From contig DUZJ01000020.1 of the NCBI GenBank assembly GCA_013349615.1, positions 1-47,058 on the forward strand: a stretch of 47,058 bases of DNA, read 5' to 3'. Of the stretch, positions 1-7,420 are shown one piece after another. The notes beneath the pieces are model-generated. The model did no database searches. It was not told the origin of the DNA and was given only the letters and a program-made list of their open reading frames with translations. Origin of the DNA: Planctomycetota bacterium (GTDB lineage: Bacteria; Planctomycetota; Phycisphaerae; Sedimentisphaerales; Anaerobacaceae). Every line of letters starts with the position of its first letter. Position 1 is the stretch's first letter. The translations under genes and the position numbers were made by a program.

Positions 1-130
1 TGCAAGAGAGTAGGTCTTCACTACATCGAGTTTTGGGCTTGTGAGCCTAAGTTACAAACGGCAATCGCCGGTTTGATACCGAAAAAAATTTTATTTTGCT
101 ACAACTGCGTAACTTGGGTTAGAAGCCAAC

Positions 131-394
131 TTAGGTCAGTCTTTTATACACTTTTTTTCGGTGGGCGATCCTAAGCACCAAAACTGTTATTGTTTTATGC
201 TCAACAGTGTATATTATTCTGTAATATCCAGACACGATTCTATATAGGCCTTCGTGTCCTTTTAATTTTACAGAATTTGCGGGGAAAGGGTTTGGTCCAA
301 GGTTTTTGATTTTTTTGTCAAGCTGTCGTTGTATCTTCTTTGTTTGTCCGCGGATAAACTCGGCTGCGCTCTCTGAGACAAGAACTTTATACAT
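131..394 (-). CDS. RelE/ParE-superfamily toxin
   Basis: An 87-residue basic protein with the RelE/ParE fold pattern: an N-terminal strand (YKVLVSESAAEFI), two helices rich in Lys and Arg, then KLKGHEGLYRIVSGYYRIIY and a C-terminal LRIAHRKKVYK. The Leu-Tyr-Arg-Ile strand followed by an Arg-Ile-Ala-His-Arg end is typical of toxins that cleave mRNA on the ribosome (RelE) or poison gyrase (ParE). The sequence alone does not separate the two. It lies 12 nt downstream of a Phd/YefM-like antitoxin on the same strand, in the usual antitoxin-toxin order. The length is normal for the family and no damage is visible, so the pair is probably intact. Family assignment is good; the exact target is unknown. 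Confidence 0.85.
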   Translation of the reverse strand: MYKVLVSESAAEFIRGQTKKIQRQLDKKIKNLGPNPFPANSVKLKGHEGLYRIVSGYYRIIYTVEHKTITVLVLRIAHRKKVYKRLT

Positions 395-406
395 ATTGGT
401 ATTATA

Positions 407-652
407 TTACAAACCCAGCTCAGACTCCAATTGTTCTAAAGGAATAAATTTGCCTTTTTTTAGGCCTTTTTTCGCCTCTTGTATGTCGATTTTTTCCTCA
501 AGCGCTTCAATTGCCTCAAAATCCTCAAAACTCACCATCACAAAGGCAGGTTCTCCATTTCTTTCTACACATATTCGCTCGCCACGATGACAGACCCTAT
601 CCGCCAATTTCCGCAACTGTGGCCGCGCATCTGTAATTGTAATCGTAGTCAT
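407..652 (-). CDS. Phd/YefM-family antitoxin
   Basis: An 81-residue protein beginning MTTITITDARPQLRKLADRV, the usual Phd/YefM N-terminal DNA-binding module. GERICVERNGEPAFVMVSFEDFEAIEALEEK follows, which matches the family's strand plus helix. The acidic C-terminal tail (residues about 50-81) would wrap the toxin. The start at 652 is preferred to an upstream in-frame start at 673 because an AGGCGGAC sequence lies about 8 nt before it and the family signature begins there. In this family the antitoxin and the complex repress their own promoter. The upstream region (653-720) is AT-rich with short inverted repeats but no operator could be assigned with certainty. Confidence 0.85.
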   Translation of the reverse strand: MTTITITDARPQLRKLADRVCHRGERICVERNGEPAFVMVSFEDFEAIEALEEKIDIQEAKKGLKKGKFIPLEQLESELGL

Positions 653-849
653 TGTTCGTCCGCCTGTATACAATTTACATTATTATCATTCCGTACATAA
701 TATACGTTGATTTCGGCCGTTTGTCAAGAAAACTTTCAGAAATTTACAAAAAAAATGAGTAGGTCCAATACCAGCCCAAAAACGCCGTTATATCCTTCAA
801 AAGCCCCCTTTGTGCCAAATTCCGGCCCCCATTTTATTCCGATAAACTG

Positions 850-1040
850 CGATTGCACAGTTACAGACGGTTCCGGAGGGAGTATTATTGTGGTTTTTAG
901 GGAAAAATGCGCAAAAATCGCAGATTATGCTCATTTATTGGGCTTTTTTGCGGCTCCAATTCTCAGCAGGCCAAAGTTTTCTGTCTTTGTTAGGGCGACC
1001 TGTACCCGCCAGTCTTTCTTGCGGATTCGCCCCGGCTGGG
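850..1040 (-). pseudogene. Remnant of an ASCH-domain gene 3' end plus its downstream flank
   Basis: Reading the minus strand from about 1040 to 905 gives RIRKKDWRVQVALTKTENF, then GLLRIGAAKKPNK and a stop. This is closely similar to the C-terminus of the ASCH protein at 5089-5514 (RISKKDWRAWVVLTEKENF, then GLLNIGL). The nucleotide similarity continues past the stop codon to about 850, including a shared GCACAGTTACAGACGG, so this is a segmental duplication and not just a paralogous domain. In-frame stops occur immediately upstream (around 1047), so the gene is truncated. The rest of 653-850 shows nothing recognisable. Confidence 0.6.
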
Positions 1041-1169
1041 CTGGACCACGAAAGTATCATCGGTGTCTATGTTACTTTCATCTTCGCTGGCGGCGGAAGC
1101 AACGCTCAGGCTGACCAGGCATACTGCGGTCAGAACCAGCAGAGATGCTCGCGTTCTCGGCCTCGACAT
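990..1169 (-). CDS. Small exported protein, probably with a displaced C-terminus
   Basis: A 59-residue reading frame starting MSRPRTRASLLVLTAVCLVS, with a clear signal peptide: a basic N-terminus, a hydrophobic core and an ASA-A cleavage region. A good AGGGGAAAG ribosome-binding site precedes the ATG at 1169; an upstream ATG at 1190 is less likely. The mature part is short and acidic (SEDESNIDTDDTFVVQP). Its last 16 or so residues run out of frame through the ASCH-gene remnant at 850-1040, so the original C-terminus has probably been replaced. It lies 95 nt downstream of the exported methyltransferase gene and could be co-transcribed with it. Function unknown. Confidence 0.4.
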   Translation of the reverse strand: MSRPRTRASLLVLTAVCLVSLSVASAASEDESNIDTDDTFVVQPSRGESARKTGGYRSP

Positions 1170-1264
1170 CTTTCCCCTCTGTTCATTCACATTCTCAGAA
1201 ACGGTGTCTTGGCCGGATTTCGCAACGACCGGTTGTACGCGAAATCATTTCCAAGCCGAGTTTA

Positions 1265-2056
1265 TCAGCGTTTCTTGAGCGTCACGCTGACGCCGCCCCC
1301 CTGTAGGTAAAAGACTGTTTCCAGGTCAGGATTGGTCGTGACCGCATTGACGTAGTCTTGGATACCAGACCCTCTGCCGCCACGCATCATATTGATGTTG
1401 TGGGCCAGAATCAATCCACCCGGGCGAACCAGTGGCAGCAGCTTGTTGAGGTAGTCAGGGTAGCCTTCCTTGTCGGCGTCAATAAATACGACATCAATAG
1501 GCTCTTTGAGCTTCTTGACCGTTTCGTGTGCGTCACCCTCGACAAGCGTAACCATTTTATCCACTCCGGCCCGTTTGAAGTTCTCACGGGCCAGCGAGGC
1601 CCGGCGGGCATCGATTTCATAAGTGGTGAGTTTGCCGCCCGTTTTACGCAGTGCAAGGCAGAACCAGATACCCGAGTATCCGTTGCTGGTGCCTATCTCG
1701 ATGACGTGCTTGGCACCAACTGTTTCCGTGAGCAGCCGCAGCAGCCTGCCGTCTTCCACAGGCACGTTCATCATCCCTCTGCGCTGGTTCTTGTCCATAT
1801 CGTCAAGTACGTCCAGGATTTTCTTCTCCTGCTCTGTCTTTGGCATCGGCGAACTTACTATCAACGATGCATCAGCCCCGCCGGGAGCAAACCTACCCGG
1901 ACCACGCCGCATACCACGGTCGCCCCTGCCCATCACTCCGCGCTGCCTTTGTGTTTGCGGTGAGGCAGGCTCATTATTCTCATCCTGAGCTATCAGGTTC
2001 GCAACTGCTGCTAACAAAACCGCTACTGTCACAACCAGCATAATCTTCTTTAACAT
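1265..2056 (-). CDS. Exported class I SAM-dependent O-methyltransferase
   Basis: A 263-residue protein. Residues 1-24 form a signal peptide (MLKKIMLVVTVAVLLAAVAN). Residues 30-65 are an Arg/Gly-rich linker (GRGDRGMRRGPGRF). Residues 95-263 are a methyltransferase_3/24-type domain with motif I VIEIGTSNGYSGIWF, the acidic end of strand 2 (TYEIDARR), and VFIDADKEGYPDYL before RPGGLIL. This family (catechol and caffeoyl-CoA O-methyltransferase-like) methylates small hydroxylated substrates using SAM. An N-terminal export signal is unusual because SAM is cytoplasmic. A GGAAAGGAG ribosome-binding site precedes the start. It lies 73 nt after the Spy-like gene and shares its Arg/Gly-rich composition. 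Fold assignment is confident; substrate and location in the cell are inferred. Confidence 0.85.
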   Translation of the reverse strand: MLKKIMLVVTVAVLLAAVANLIAQDENNEPASPQTQRQRGVMGRGDRGMRRGPGRFAPGGADASLIVSSPMPKTEQEKKILDVLDDMDKNQRRGMMNVPVEDGRLLRLLTETVGAKHVIEIGTSNGYSGIWFCLALRKTGGKLTTYEIDARRASLARENFKRAGVDKMVTLVEGDAHETVKKLKEPIDVVFIDADKEGYPDYLNKLLPLVRPGGLILAHNINMMRGGRGSGIQDYVNAVTTNPDLETVFYLQGGGVSVTLKKR

Positions 2057-2129
2057 TTTTGCTCCTTTCCAGGTTGCTCTTTTGCTTTACCACATTTAAT
2101 ATGCAGTCAAACTGCTGACCATAGTGTGT

Positions 2130-2732
2130 TCATAGGTCCTCGTTCGTGCTCTCTTCAATTTTTCCTGGCATCAAGCCGCGATTCATACCATTGCGGGGCC
2201 GGTTCGGTCCGGACGGACCTCGCCAGGGGCCGAAGGGCCCGGGACCCCGGCGGAACCGCTCAGGTTGGCCTCTCCGGCGCCGGTCTCCTTCGCCCGGCCC
2301 GCGCCGCCCAGGAGGACGGAGCTGCCGCTGAAGACGGTGGAGCCTCCACTGCCAGGTTTGTTTCTGCTGTTCGGTGAGCATCGCCGTGACATCTTCATTC
2401 ATTTGCCCCAGGGTTTCGTCGATCTCCGCGCGGGCATCGGCGCGGATCTCGTCAAGCTTTTGCATGTGCATTTGCAGGATGGGCTTGATATTTTTGCGTT
2501 GTTCGGCCGTAAGGTGCAGGCAACGCTCCAGGTTGGGGAGCAGGCCCTCGATGGCAATTTCCGGAGGACGTGGGGGTCTGGTTAGCTTGTGTGGGGCCAC
2601 AATCATTATCGAGGCGGCGCCGATGACGCTGCCGGCCAGCAGGATGACCAGGCCGAAAAGGGCTATGCGCCGGCGATGTAGGCGTCGCATGTAATGTGTG
2701 GTCGGACTGTCGGTTGTTTCTGTTTGTTTCAT
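2130..2732 (-). CDS. Membrane-anchored Spy/CpxP-like LTxxQ protein with Arg/Gly/Pro-rich tail
   Basis: A 200-residue protein. After a short basic N-terminus, one transmembrane segment (about residues 25-46, ALFGLVILLAGSVIGAAS) is followed by a helical region with two LTxxQ motifs, LTAEQ and LTEQQ, which mark the Spy/CpxP/zinc-resistance periplasmic family. The last 70 or so residues are Arg/Gly/Pro-rich (RRGPGEGDRRRRGQPERFRR). The ATG at 2732 overlaps the stop of the upstream gene as ATGA, which suggests translational coupling and makes this start preferable to the ATG at 2744. The order sigma factor, small membrane protein, LTxxQ protein resembles the rpoE/cnr/nccXYH type of periplasmic stress or metal sensing. 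A sensor role is inferred. Confidence 0.75.
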   Translation of the reverse strand: MKQTETTDSPTTHYMRRLHRRRIALFGLVILLAGSVIGAASIMIVAPHKLTRPPRPPEIAIEGLLPNLERCLHLTAEQRKNIKPILQMHMQKLDEIRADARAEIDETLGQMNEDVTAMLTEQQKQTWQWRLHRLQRQLRPPGRRGPGEGDRRRRGQPERFRRGPGPFGPWRGPSGPNRPRNGMNRGLMPGKIEESTNEDL

Positions 2733-2995
2733 TGTATCACCCATGAAATTGCTTCTGATATTTCAAACAGGGGATCGAGCGAGGCGTAGTAGGCAATGAC
2801 CGCCAGCACCACAGCAGGGACGGCTGCGGCTGAAGAGAACACGGCCAGCCACATCAATGGCCTCTCCGTAATCCGGTCGAGCCGGTCTTGTTCGGCGGTG
2901 AGTGTTGCAATCACTCGACCGGCAACGTCCACGCGAGGAGCCAACTCGCTGCGGGCCCGGGCAGCCAGGATTTCGAATCGGTTTTTGCTTTTCAT
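2729..2995 (-). CDS. Small membrane protein, possible anti-sigma component
   Basis: An 88-residue protein with a charged N-terminal half (KNRFEILAARARSELAPRVD, then TLTAEQDRLDRITER), one transmembrane segment at about residues 48-70 (MWLAVFSSAAAVPAVVLAVI) and a short tail. It is joined by ATGA start-stop overlaps both to the ECF sigma factor upstream and to the Spy-like protein downstream. Genes in this position beside ECF sigma factors are often anti-sigma factors or their accessory proteins. No zinc-binding anti-sigma motif is visible, so the role rests on gene order alone. Confidence 0.65.
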   Translation of the reverse strand: MKSKNRFEILAARARSELAPRVDVAGRVIATLTAEQDRLDRITERPLMWLAVFSSAAAVPAVVLAVIAYYASLDPLFEISEAISWVIQ

Positions 2996-3540
2996 ATTAT
3001 GCTCTCCTTTCCAGCCTGGGCGACAAGATTCTCCAATTTCTTTCTGGCACGCCTTGCCTGGACCTTCACCATGCTCCTGGTCCAGCCTATTCGGCGGGCA
3101 GTTTCAGCTACATCGCATCCTTCGAGGTAGCGCAATGTCAGGACCAGCCGGTCACGCGGTCGCAGTTGGGCCAGCAAATGGTGAACTAATTCGGCGGCCT
3201 GGCCGGGGTCCATCTTTTCCGGCGAATCATCAGGTACCTGGTCCCATTCTTGGAGTGTGAAGTTTTCCTTCTTCTTCTGGCGGGCGACTTGTTTCCAGTA
3301 GCGATACCCGACGCGAGTTGCTATCCGGGAAAGCCAGTGGGCAAAAGGCGCCTTTCCGTGGTAGCGGCCCAGGCCCAGGTACGCCTCGACGAAAACGTCC
3401 TGCACAAGTTCCTCATGTACGCGGCGGTCTCGGCTGAAGCGCCACAGCACTCCTCCGACGTACTCCTGGTGCCGCTCAATCAGTCGCCGATATGCCTCGG
3501 GATCGCCCTGGCAACTTTGGCGGATATCCGCAAGGTCCAT
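2992..3540 (-). CDS. ECF-family RNA polymerase sigma factor
   Basis: A 182-residue protein. The N-terminal half is a sigma-70 region 2 (DPEAYRRLIERHQEYVGGVL, then VHEELVQDVFVEAYLGLGRY and HWLSRIATRVGYRYWK). The C-terminal half is region 4 (LRPRDRLVLTLRYLEGCDVA, then ETARRIGWTRSMVKVQARRA), the helix-turn-helix that reads the -35 element. The frame is open up to 3774, but that extension crosses the terminator hairpin at 3757-3791 and has no family similarity, so the ATG at 3540 is chosen. The stop overlaps the next gene as ATGA. It probably controls its own operon and perhaps the neighbouring exported proteins. Confidence 0.88.
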   Translation of the reverse strand: MDLADIRQSCQGDPEAYRRLIERHQEYVGGVLWRFSRDRRVHEELVQDVFVEAYLGLGRYHGKAPFAHWLSRIATRVGYRYWKQVARQKKKENFTLQEWDQVPDDSPEKMDPGQAAELVHHLLAQLRPRDRLVLTLRYLEGCDVAETARRIGWTRSMVKVQARRARKKLENLVAQAGKESII

Positions 3541-3756
3541 CGCAACGTGCACAGCGGCCCCCTCTCTATTTGCTGATGCGGACAGTGACTCAGCGGCCGA
3601 GCGAGCCAGTCCGGCCAAAAGCCCTTCTATTTGAATCCTGAGAGCATTCTCTGGAAAAGCTGAAAAAACCAGATGTATAGGATATTCCACCATGCGCAAT
3701 TCATCAAACTTAATTTGCCTGTACTTTTTAGCGCCTTTGCCCGCCTTGCTATGGGA

Positions 3757-3791
3757 AGAAAACCCCGCCGACAAACGGTTCGCCGGCGGGG
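3757..3791 (-). terminator. Rho-independent terminator
   Basis: On the minus strand an 8-bp GC stem (CCCCGCCG paired with CGGCGGGG, loop of 13 nt) is followed by TTTTCTT. It lies 88 nt after the stop of the repeat-protein gene and before the sigma-factor gene, so it separates the two transcripts. Confidence 0.7.
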
Positions 3792-3878
3792 CAATGTCTC
3801 CTTGTTCTTGTTATATGAGTTTTGCTGTACCGGCGCTGCCGGCCTATTATCTTCTCCCCGGGTCTCTTTCTACTCATT

Positions 3879-4676
3879 TCATTCGCGTTCCTCACCGCGA
3901 TCCGGATCCGGCCATTCCATACCTTCGGGAGGCCCACCACGACGACCGCGTCTCTCCATACCTTCGGGAGGTCCACCACGGCCTGGTCTCTCCATACCTT
4001 CGGGAGGTCCACCGCGACCGAGCCTCTCCATACGTTCGGGGGGGCCACCACGACCCGGTTTCTCCATACCTTCAGGAGGTCCACCGCGACCGAGCCTCTC
4101 CATACCTTCAGGAGGTCCACCGCGACCTGGTCTCTCCATACGTTCAGGAAGCCAACCGCGACCTGGTCTCTCCATACGTTCAGGAAGCCAACCGCGACCT
4201 GGTCTCTCCATACCTTCGGGAGGTCCACCCAGGCCTGGCCAACCCATACCTTTGCCCCGGAAACCTTGGCCGCGGTTTCCCATCATACCTCTGCCTCGCA
4301 TCATCATGCCTCTGTCTCTTGGCCCAAAGCCCTGGCCACATGGGCCCAAGCCTCTGCCCTGGAAGCCTTGGCCGCGTCTGCCCATCATACCTCTTTGTGT
4401 CATAAATGGGCACCAGTTGCCCATCATATCTCTGCGCTGCATACCCTGGCCTCTGCCGCCTTGCATCCTCTGACCTCTGCCGGCACGCATTCCCTGGCCT
4501 CTGCCGACTTGCATCCTCGGCCCCCACATTTCGGGATCTGCCGGCATTCCGCGCCCAACCCGAGGTCCTCGTTTACTACCCCGACCGCGACGACCGCGAG
4601 CAGCAACTGCCTGCGTGCTTAGCACCAGCACGGCCAGCAGAATTAGAATCGCTACTTTGCGTCCTGTCTTTTTCAT
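3879..4676 (-). CDS. Exported Gly/Arg/Met-rich repeat protein
   Basis: A 265-residue protein with a signal peptide (KVAILILLAVLVLSTQAVAA) and then almost only low-complexity sequence. Residues 25-145 are Gly/Arg/Met/Gln-rich (MQVGRGQGMRAGRGQRMQGG). Residues about 148-260 are nine tandem 12-residue units of the type GGPPEGMERPGR, with variants GWLPERMERPGR and GGPPEGMERLGR. One Cys-Pro motif and another Cys occur (NWCPFM, GPCGQG). A GAAAGGAG ribosome-binding site precedes the ATG. The opposite strand is open in several frames purely because of the repeat. The basic, methionine-rich composition could suit binding of metals, nucleic acid or acidic polymer, but no function is known. The terminator downstream makes it its own transcription unit. 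Confidence 0.75.
   Translation of the reverse strand: MKKTGRKVAILILLAVLVLSTQAVAARGRRGRGSKRGPRVGRGMPADPEMWGPRMQVGRGQGMRAGRGQRMQGGRGQGMQRRDMMGNWCPFMTQRGMMGRRGQGFQGRGLGPCGQGFGPRDRGMMMRGRGMMGNRGQGFRGKGMGWPGLGGPPEGMERPGRGWLPERMERPGRGWLPERMERPGRGGPPEGMERLGRGGPPEGMEKPGRGGPPERMERLGRGGPPEGMERPGRGGPPEGMERRGRRGGPPEGMEWPDPDRGEERE
3905..4235 (-). repeat. 36-bp tandem repeat encoding nine GGPPEGMER units
   Basis: About nine copies of a 36-bp unit, each recognisable on the plus strand by TCTCCATACCTTCGGGAGG or a close variant. The units differ at a few positions (CCTTCGG, CGTTCAG, CCTTCAG), and two neighbouring units (about 4129-4200) are identical or nearly so, which suggests recent duplication. The period is a multiple of three, so expansion keeps the frame. 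Confidence 0.9.
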
Positions 4677-4979
4677 TTTCGGCTCCTTTCTCTACATAAT
4701 ATTTGGTTCTGTTACGTTTTCGTGCCCTTACAAGGGCCCTTCTAAAAGGATAGTGGACGCTCAGCAGGAAAGGTTACACTTGGAGTCGGGATTTCCCCCG
4801 AAAATCCCAGCGCAGCCTTAATTACTGAACCTGCCCACTTAGCTTTTGCTCCGGCAGTCTCAAAAGCCCTTTTTTCAGCTACCAACCTGTCATCCTCCAC
4901 TTATAGAACCACCACAATGCCCAGCATAATTTTCTTTAACGTTTTGTGCTTCTTTCCAAAACTTGGGTTTTTTGTCGTT

Positions 4980-5186
4980 TTTCCATACCGGATTTGCACA
5001 GTTACAGACGGATTCAGAGAGGGTATTATTGCGGTTCTTAACAAAAATTCGCAAAAATCGCAAGTTATGTTCATTCATTGGGCTTTTTTTACAGCCCAAT
5101 ATTCAGTAGGCCGAAGTTTTCTTTCTCTGTTAGAACCACCCACGCCCGCCAGTCTTTCTTGCTGATTCGCACAGGCTCGATGGCTC
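4980..5186. repeat. Second copy of the ASCH 3'-end duplication
   Basis: This stretch matches 850-1040 over roughly 190 bp at about 80 percent identity by eye, including the stretch downstream of the gene (GCACAGTTACAGACGG, TATTATTG, GCAAAAATCGCA, ATTGGGCTTTTTT). It holds the intact gene's C-terminus and its 3' flank. The rest of 4677-4980 is the upstream region of the repeat-protein gene; nothing else was recognised there. Confidence 0.6.
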
Positions 5187-5514
5187 TTACGTCCTTCAGC
5201 CAGACCAAATAGCCGAACCTGCAATTCGTCCTGCTGTGCCAGTATTCGTCGGCGCCTCGGACGTAGTTGTTGTATTGCTGTTTTATTTCGGCTATTTGTC
5301 CTGGCGTCAAGTTCTCGAAGTTTTTGACCGCCTCTACGGTGGCCGCCGCACAGACCGGCCCGCCGCTTTCTTTGAGGAATAATTTATCGCCGGCAAATAC
5401 TCGCCCGAAAGCGGGACGCCTCGTCTTGGTAAAGCGTGATTCGATTTGTTTTCGACCATCTAATATCGCCTCCAAGTAGGGTTTCTTCAAGATTACCAGA
5501 TGATAATTTGACAT
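5089..5514 (-). CDS. ASCH-domain protein
   Basis: A 141-residue protein with ASCH/PUA-like features: HLVILKKPYLEAILDGRKQIESRF at the N-terminus (the GxKxxExR motif), FAGDKLFLKESGGPVCAAATVEAV in the middle and a C-terminal strand EPVRISKKDWRAWVVL. ASCH domains resemble PUA folds and are thought to bind RNA or modified nucleotides; some cleave acetylated cytidine. The ATG at 5514 is chosen over a TTG at 5547 because GGGGCGA precedes it and the family pattern starts there. It follows the HAD hydrolase gene by 29 nt on the same strand. The 3' end is duplicated at 850-1040. Confidence 0.8.
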   Translation of the reverse strand: MSNYHLVILKKPYLEAILDGRKQIESRFTKTRRPAFGRVFAGDKLFLKESGGPVCAAATVEAVKNFENLTPGQIAEIKQQYNNYVRGADEYWHSRTNCRFGYLVWLKDVRAIEPVRISKKDWRAWVVLTEKENFGLLNIGL

Positions 5515-5543
5515 AGTTTCGCCCCGCTGCTTGCCATCTCTGC

Positions 5544-6152
5544 TCAATCTATTTTGATGGCGAGCTTGGCTAATTCATTTTTGAGTTGGTCCATACTTTG
5601 AAAAAGGACGGTATTTATCCCGATTTCTTTGGCGCCGTTTATGTACTCTGGCTTATCATCTATAAATACCGATTGCTCGGGTTGCGAGCCGAGTTTTTCT
5701 AATGTTAGTTCGTAGATTTTCCTGCCGGGCTTTTTTACGCCCTCTGCGCAGGAAAAGACAAGCACGTCAAACATATCGTATCGCAGTTGATGAAAATATT
5801 CCATTGCAGGCACTTCCGTATTGGACAAAACGGCAGTCCTGTAGCCATTTTTTTGAAGTGAAGCAGCCATTGAAAACACATCATCTCTCGGTACATAAGC
5901 AGCCTTAAAGGCTTCAGCCCATAATGAGTTGGCTTTCGGCTTCGGCACGTTTAATTCACTGCATATTCTTTCCCAGAATGTATCTTCGCAAATCAGACCT
6001 TTTTGGAAATCATCCGCGAATTTGCTTCTGTGTTTTATATAGTCCTCTTTGCTTACACGCAGGGCCTTGGCGCAGTACTGCATCAGGCCCGGAGCCGGGT
6101 CCTCTATCAGCACTCCTCCCCAGTCGAATATGACGGATTTTATTGCTTCCAT
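5544..6152 (-). CDS. HAD-superfamily (HAD-IA) hydrolase
   Basis: A 202-residue HAD-IA hydrolase. Motif 1 is VIFDWGGVLI (the nucleophile Asp followed by Trp-Gly-Gly, a common variant lacking the second Asp). Motif 2 is AVLSNTE, motif 3 the Lys of GVKKPGRKIYE and motif 4 VFIDDKPEYI. The small helical cap falls at about residues 18-85. The lack of the second Asp of motif 1 occurs in epoxide-hydrolase-like and some phosphatase members, so the exact reaction is uncertain. It forms a minus-strand pair with the ASCH gene. Confidence 0.85.
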   Translation of the reverse strand: MEAIKSVIFDWGGVLIEDPAPGLMQYCAKALRVSKEDYIKHRSKFADDFQKGLICEDTFWERICSELNVPKPKANSLWAEAFKAAYVPRDDVFSMAASLQKNGYRTAVLSNTEVPAMEYFHQLRYDMFDVLVFSCAEGVKKPGRKIYELTLEKLGSQPEQSVFIDDKPEYINGAKEIGINTVLFQSMDQLKNELAKLAIKID

Positions 6153-6325
6153 CGCAAATGGCCCAGCACCAGCCGGCTTTTATTATGTTCTGTCAAGACG
6201 ATACAAAGCTTCAACTTACATATCAAGATTATTTACGCCCATTTTAGCTCGTCATTTCCGGCGGTTGTTCTTTGACGAATGACTCTTTAGTGTCTATAAT
6301 CAAGAAGTTTTTTAAGGAGAAGAAG

Positions 6326-7354
6326 ATGGCATCAATCTTGATTGCCGTGGGCATTGTTTTGATATTGGTTGTCTTGGCCTTGTTGGTCTGGCTCATCAGT
6401 TCAAATTTTGCCGGCAGAAAAGAGATAGCCGGCCAGGCCGCCGGTATCAGCCTTCTTCAGCAGCAGCTTGAAGCCCTGAAAGCTTCTCAGGACGGCACTC
6501 GCCAGGCCCTGCAAGGCTCGCTGCAGGCCGGCCAAAGCACGCTTACCCAGAGCCTGCAGTCCAGCCAGAAGGTACTCGGTGAGTTGCACAGCCAAATCGG
6601 CAATTTGCAGGGTACGAACAAGCAAATGCTCCAGGTCGGAGCCGAAGTCAGACGGCTCCAGGATATTCTAAGCTCACCGAAGCTGCGAGGCCAAATGGGT
6701 GAGTGGTCGCTGGAAAATCTTCTCTCCAATATCCTGCCGAAGGACAGCTACAAACTCCAGTATACTTTCAAAGACGGCAAAATGGTCGATGCCTTGATAC
6801 AAATGACTGAATTCTCGGTCCCTGTCGATGCGAAGTTTCCGCTGCCCAGTTTCGAAAAAGTTGTAACGGCGGAGACTGATGAGGAAAGAAGCAAACTACG
6901 CAAACAGTTTCTAAAAGACGTAACTATCCATATCGATAAGATTGCCTCCGACTATATCAGGCCGGCGGAGGGTACGCTTGATTTTGCTCTCTGCTATATA
7001 CCTGCCGAGAACGTTTATTACGAAACGGTTGTCAAATACGCCGGGGAGACGCACGATATCTTACAGCATTCACTTGATAAAAAGGTAATACCCGTATCAC
7101 CAAACCTTTTATACGCCTATCTTATGACGGTAGTGATGGGCCTGCACGGCCTGCAGATAGAAAAGCAGGCTGCCGAAATCCGCCAGAACCTGAAAAGACT
7201 AAACGCCTCTTTCGCAGATTTTCTTTCCAATTGGGACGTTCTTGGCAAGCATATCCGAAATGCTTATAGTCAATACGATGATGGCCAGAAGAAGCTCGAC
7301 CGCTTCGGCCAACAACTCACGCAAATCCAGGCCGAGACAGAAGAAAAATCGTAA
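6326..7354 (+). CDS. rmuC: DNA recombination protein RmuC
   Basis: A 342-residue protein with an N-terminal membrane anchor (ASILIAVGIVLILVVLALLV), a coiled-coil region rich in Gln, Ser and Leu (about residues 38-110) and the RmuC domain, seen in LRGQMGEWSLENLLSNIL and FSVPVDAKFPLPSFEKV. RmuC limits recombination between inverted repeats and is thought to be a nuclease-fold protein. The ATG at 6326 is preceded by AAGGAG, so the open upstream frame from 6272 is not used. Such a protein is notable in a repeat-rich genome, though it is common in bacteria generally. Confidence 0.9.
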   Translation: MASILIAVGIVLILVVLALLVWLISSNFAGRKEIAGQAAGISLLQQQLEALKASQDGTRQALQGSLQAGQSTLTQSLQSSQKVLGELHSQIGNLQGTNKQMLQVGAEVRRLQDILSSPKLRGQMGEWSLENLLSNILPKDSYKLQYTFKDGKMVDALIQMTEFSVPVDAKFPLPSFEKVVTAETDEERSKLRKQFLKDVTIHIDKIASDYIRPAEGTLDFALCYIPAENVYYETVVKYAGETHDILQHSLDKKVIPVSPNLLYAYLMTVVMGLHGLQIEKQAAEIRQNLKRLNASFADFLSNWDVLGKHIRNAYSQYDDGQKKLDRFGQQLTQIQAETEEKS

Positions 7355-7420
7355 TTGGTTCGTTAAGGCAAAATCAGAACTTTATATAGGACAAGGGACT
7401 TCGACCCAAGGCAGAATACA

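Noticed and set aside
3541..3774. Extended start of the first sigma factor
   Set aside because: The extension crosses a terminator hairpin and has no sigma-factor similarity.
3673..4622. Several long open frames on both strands across the 36-bp repeat
   Set aside because: They arise from the repeat's base composition. Only the 3879-4676 minus frame has a signal peptide and ribosome-binding site.
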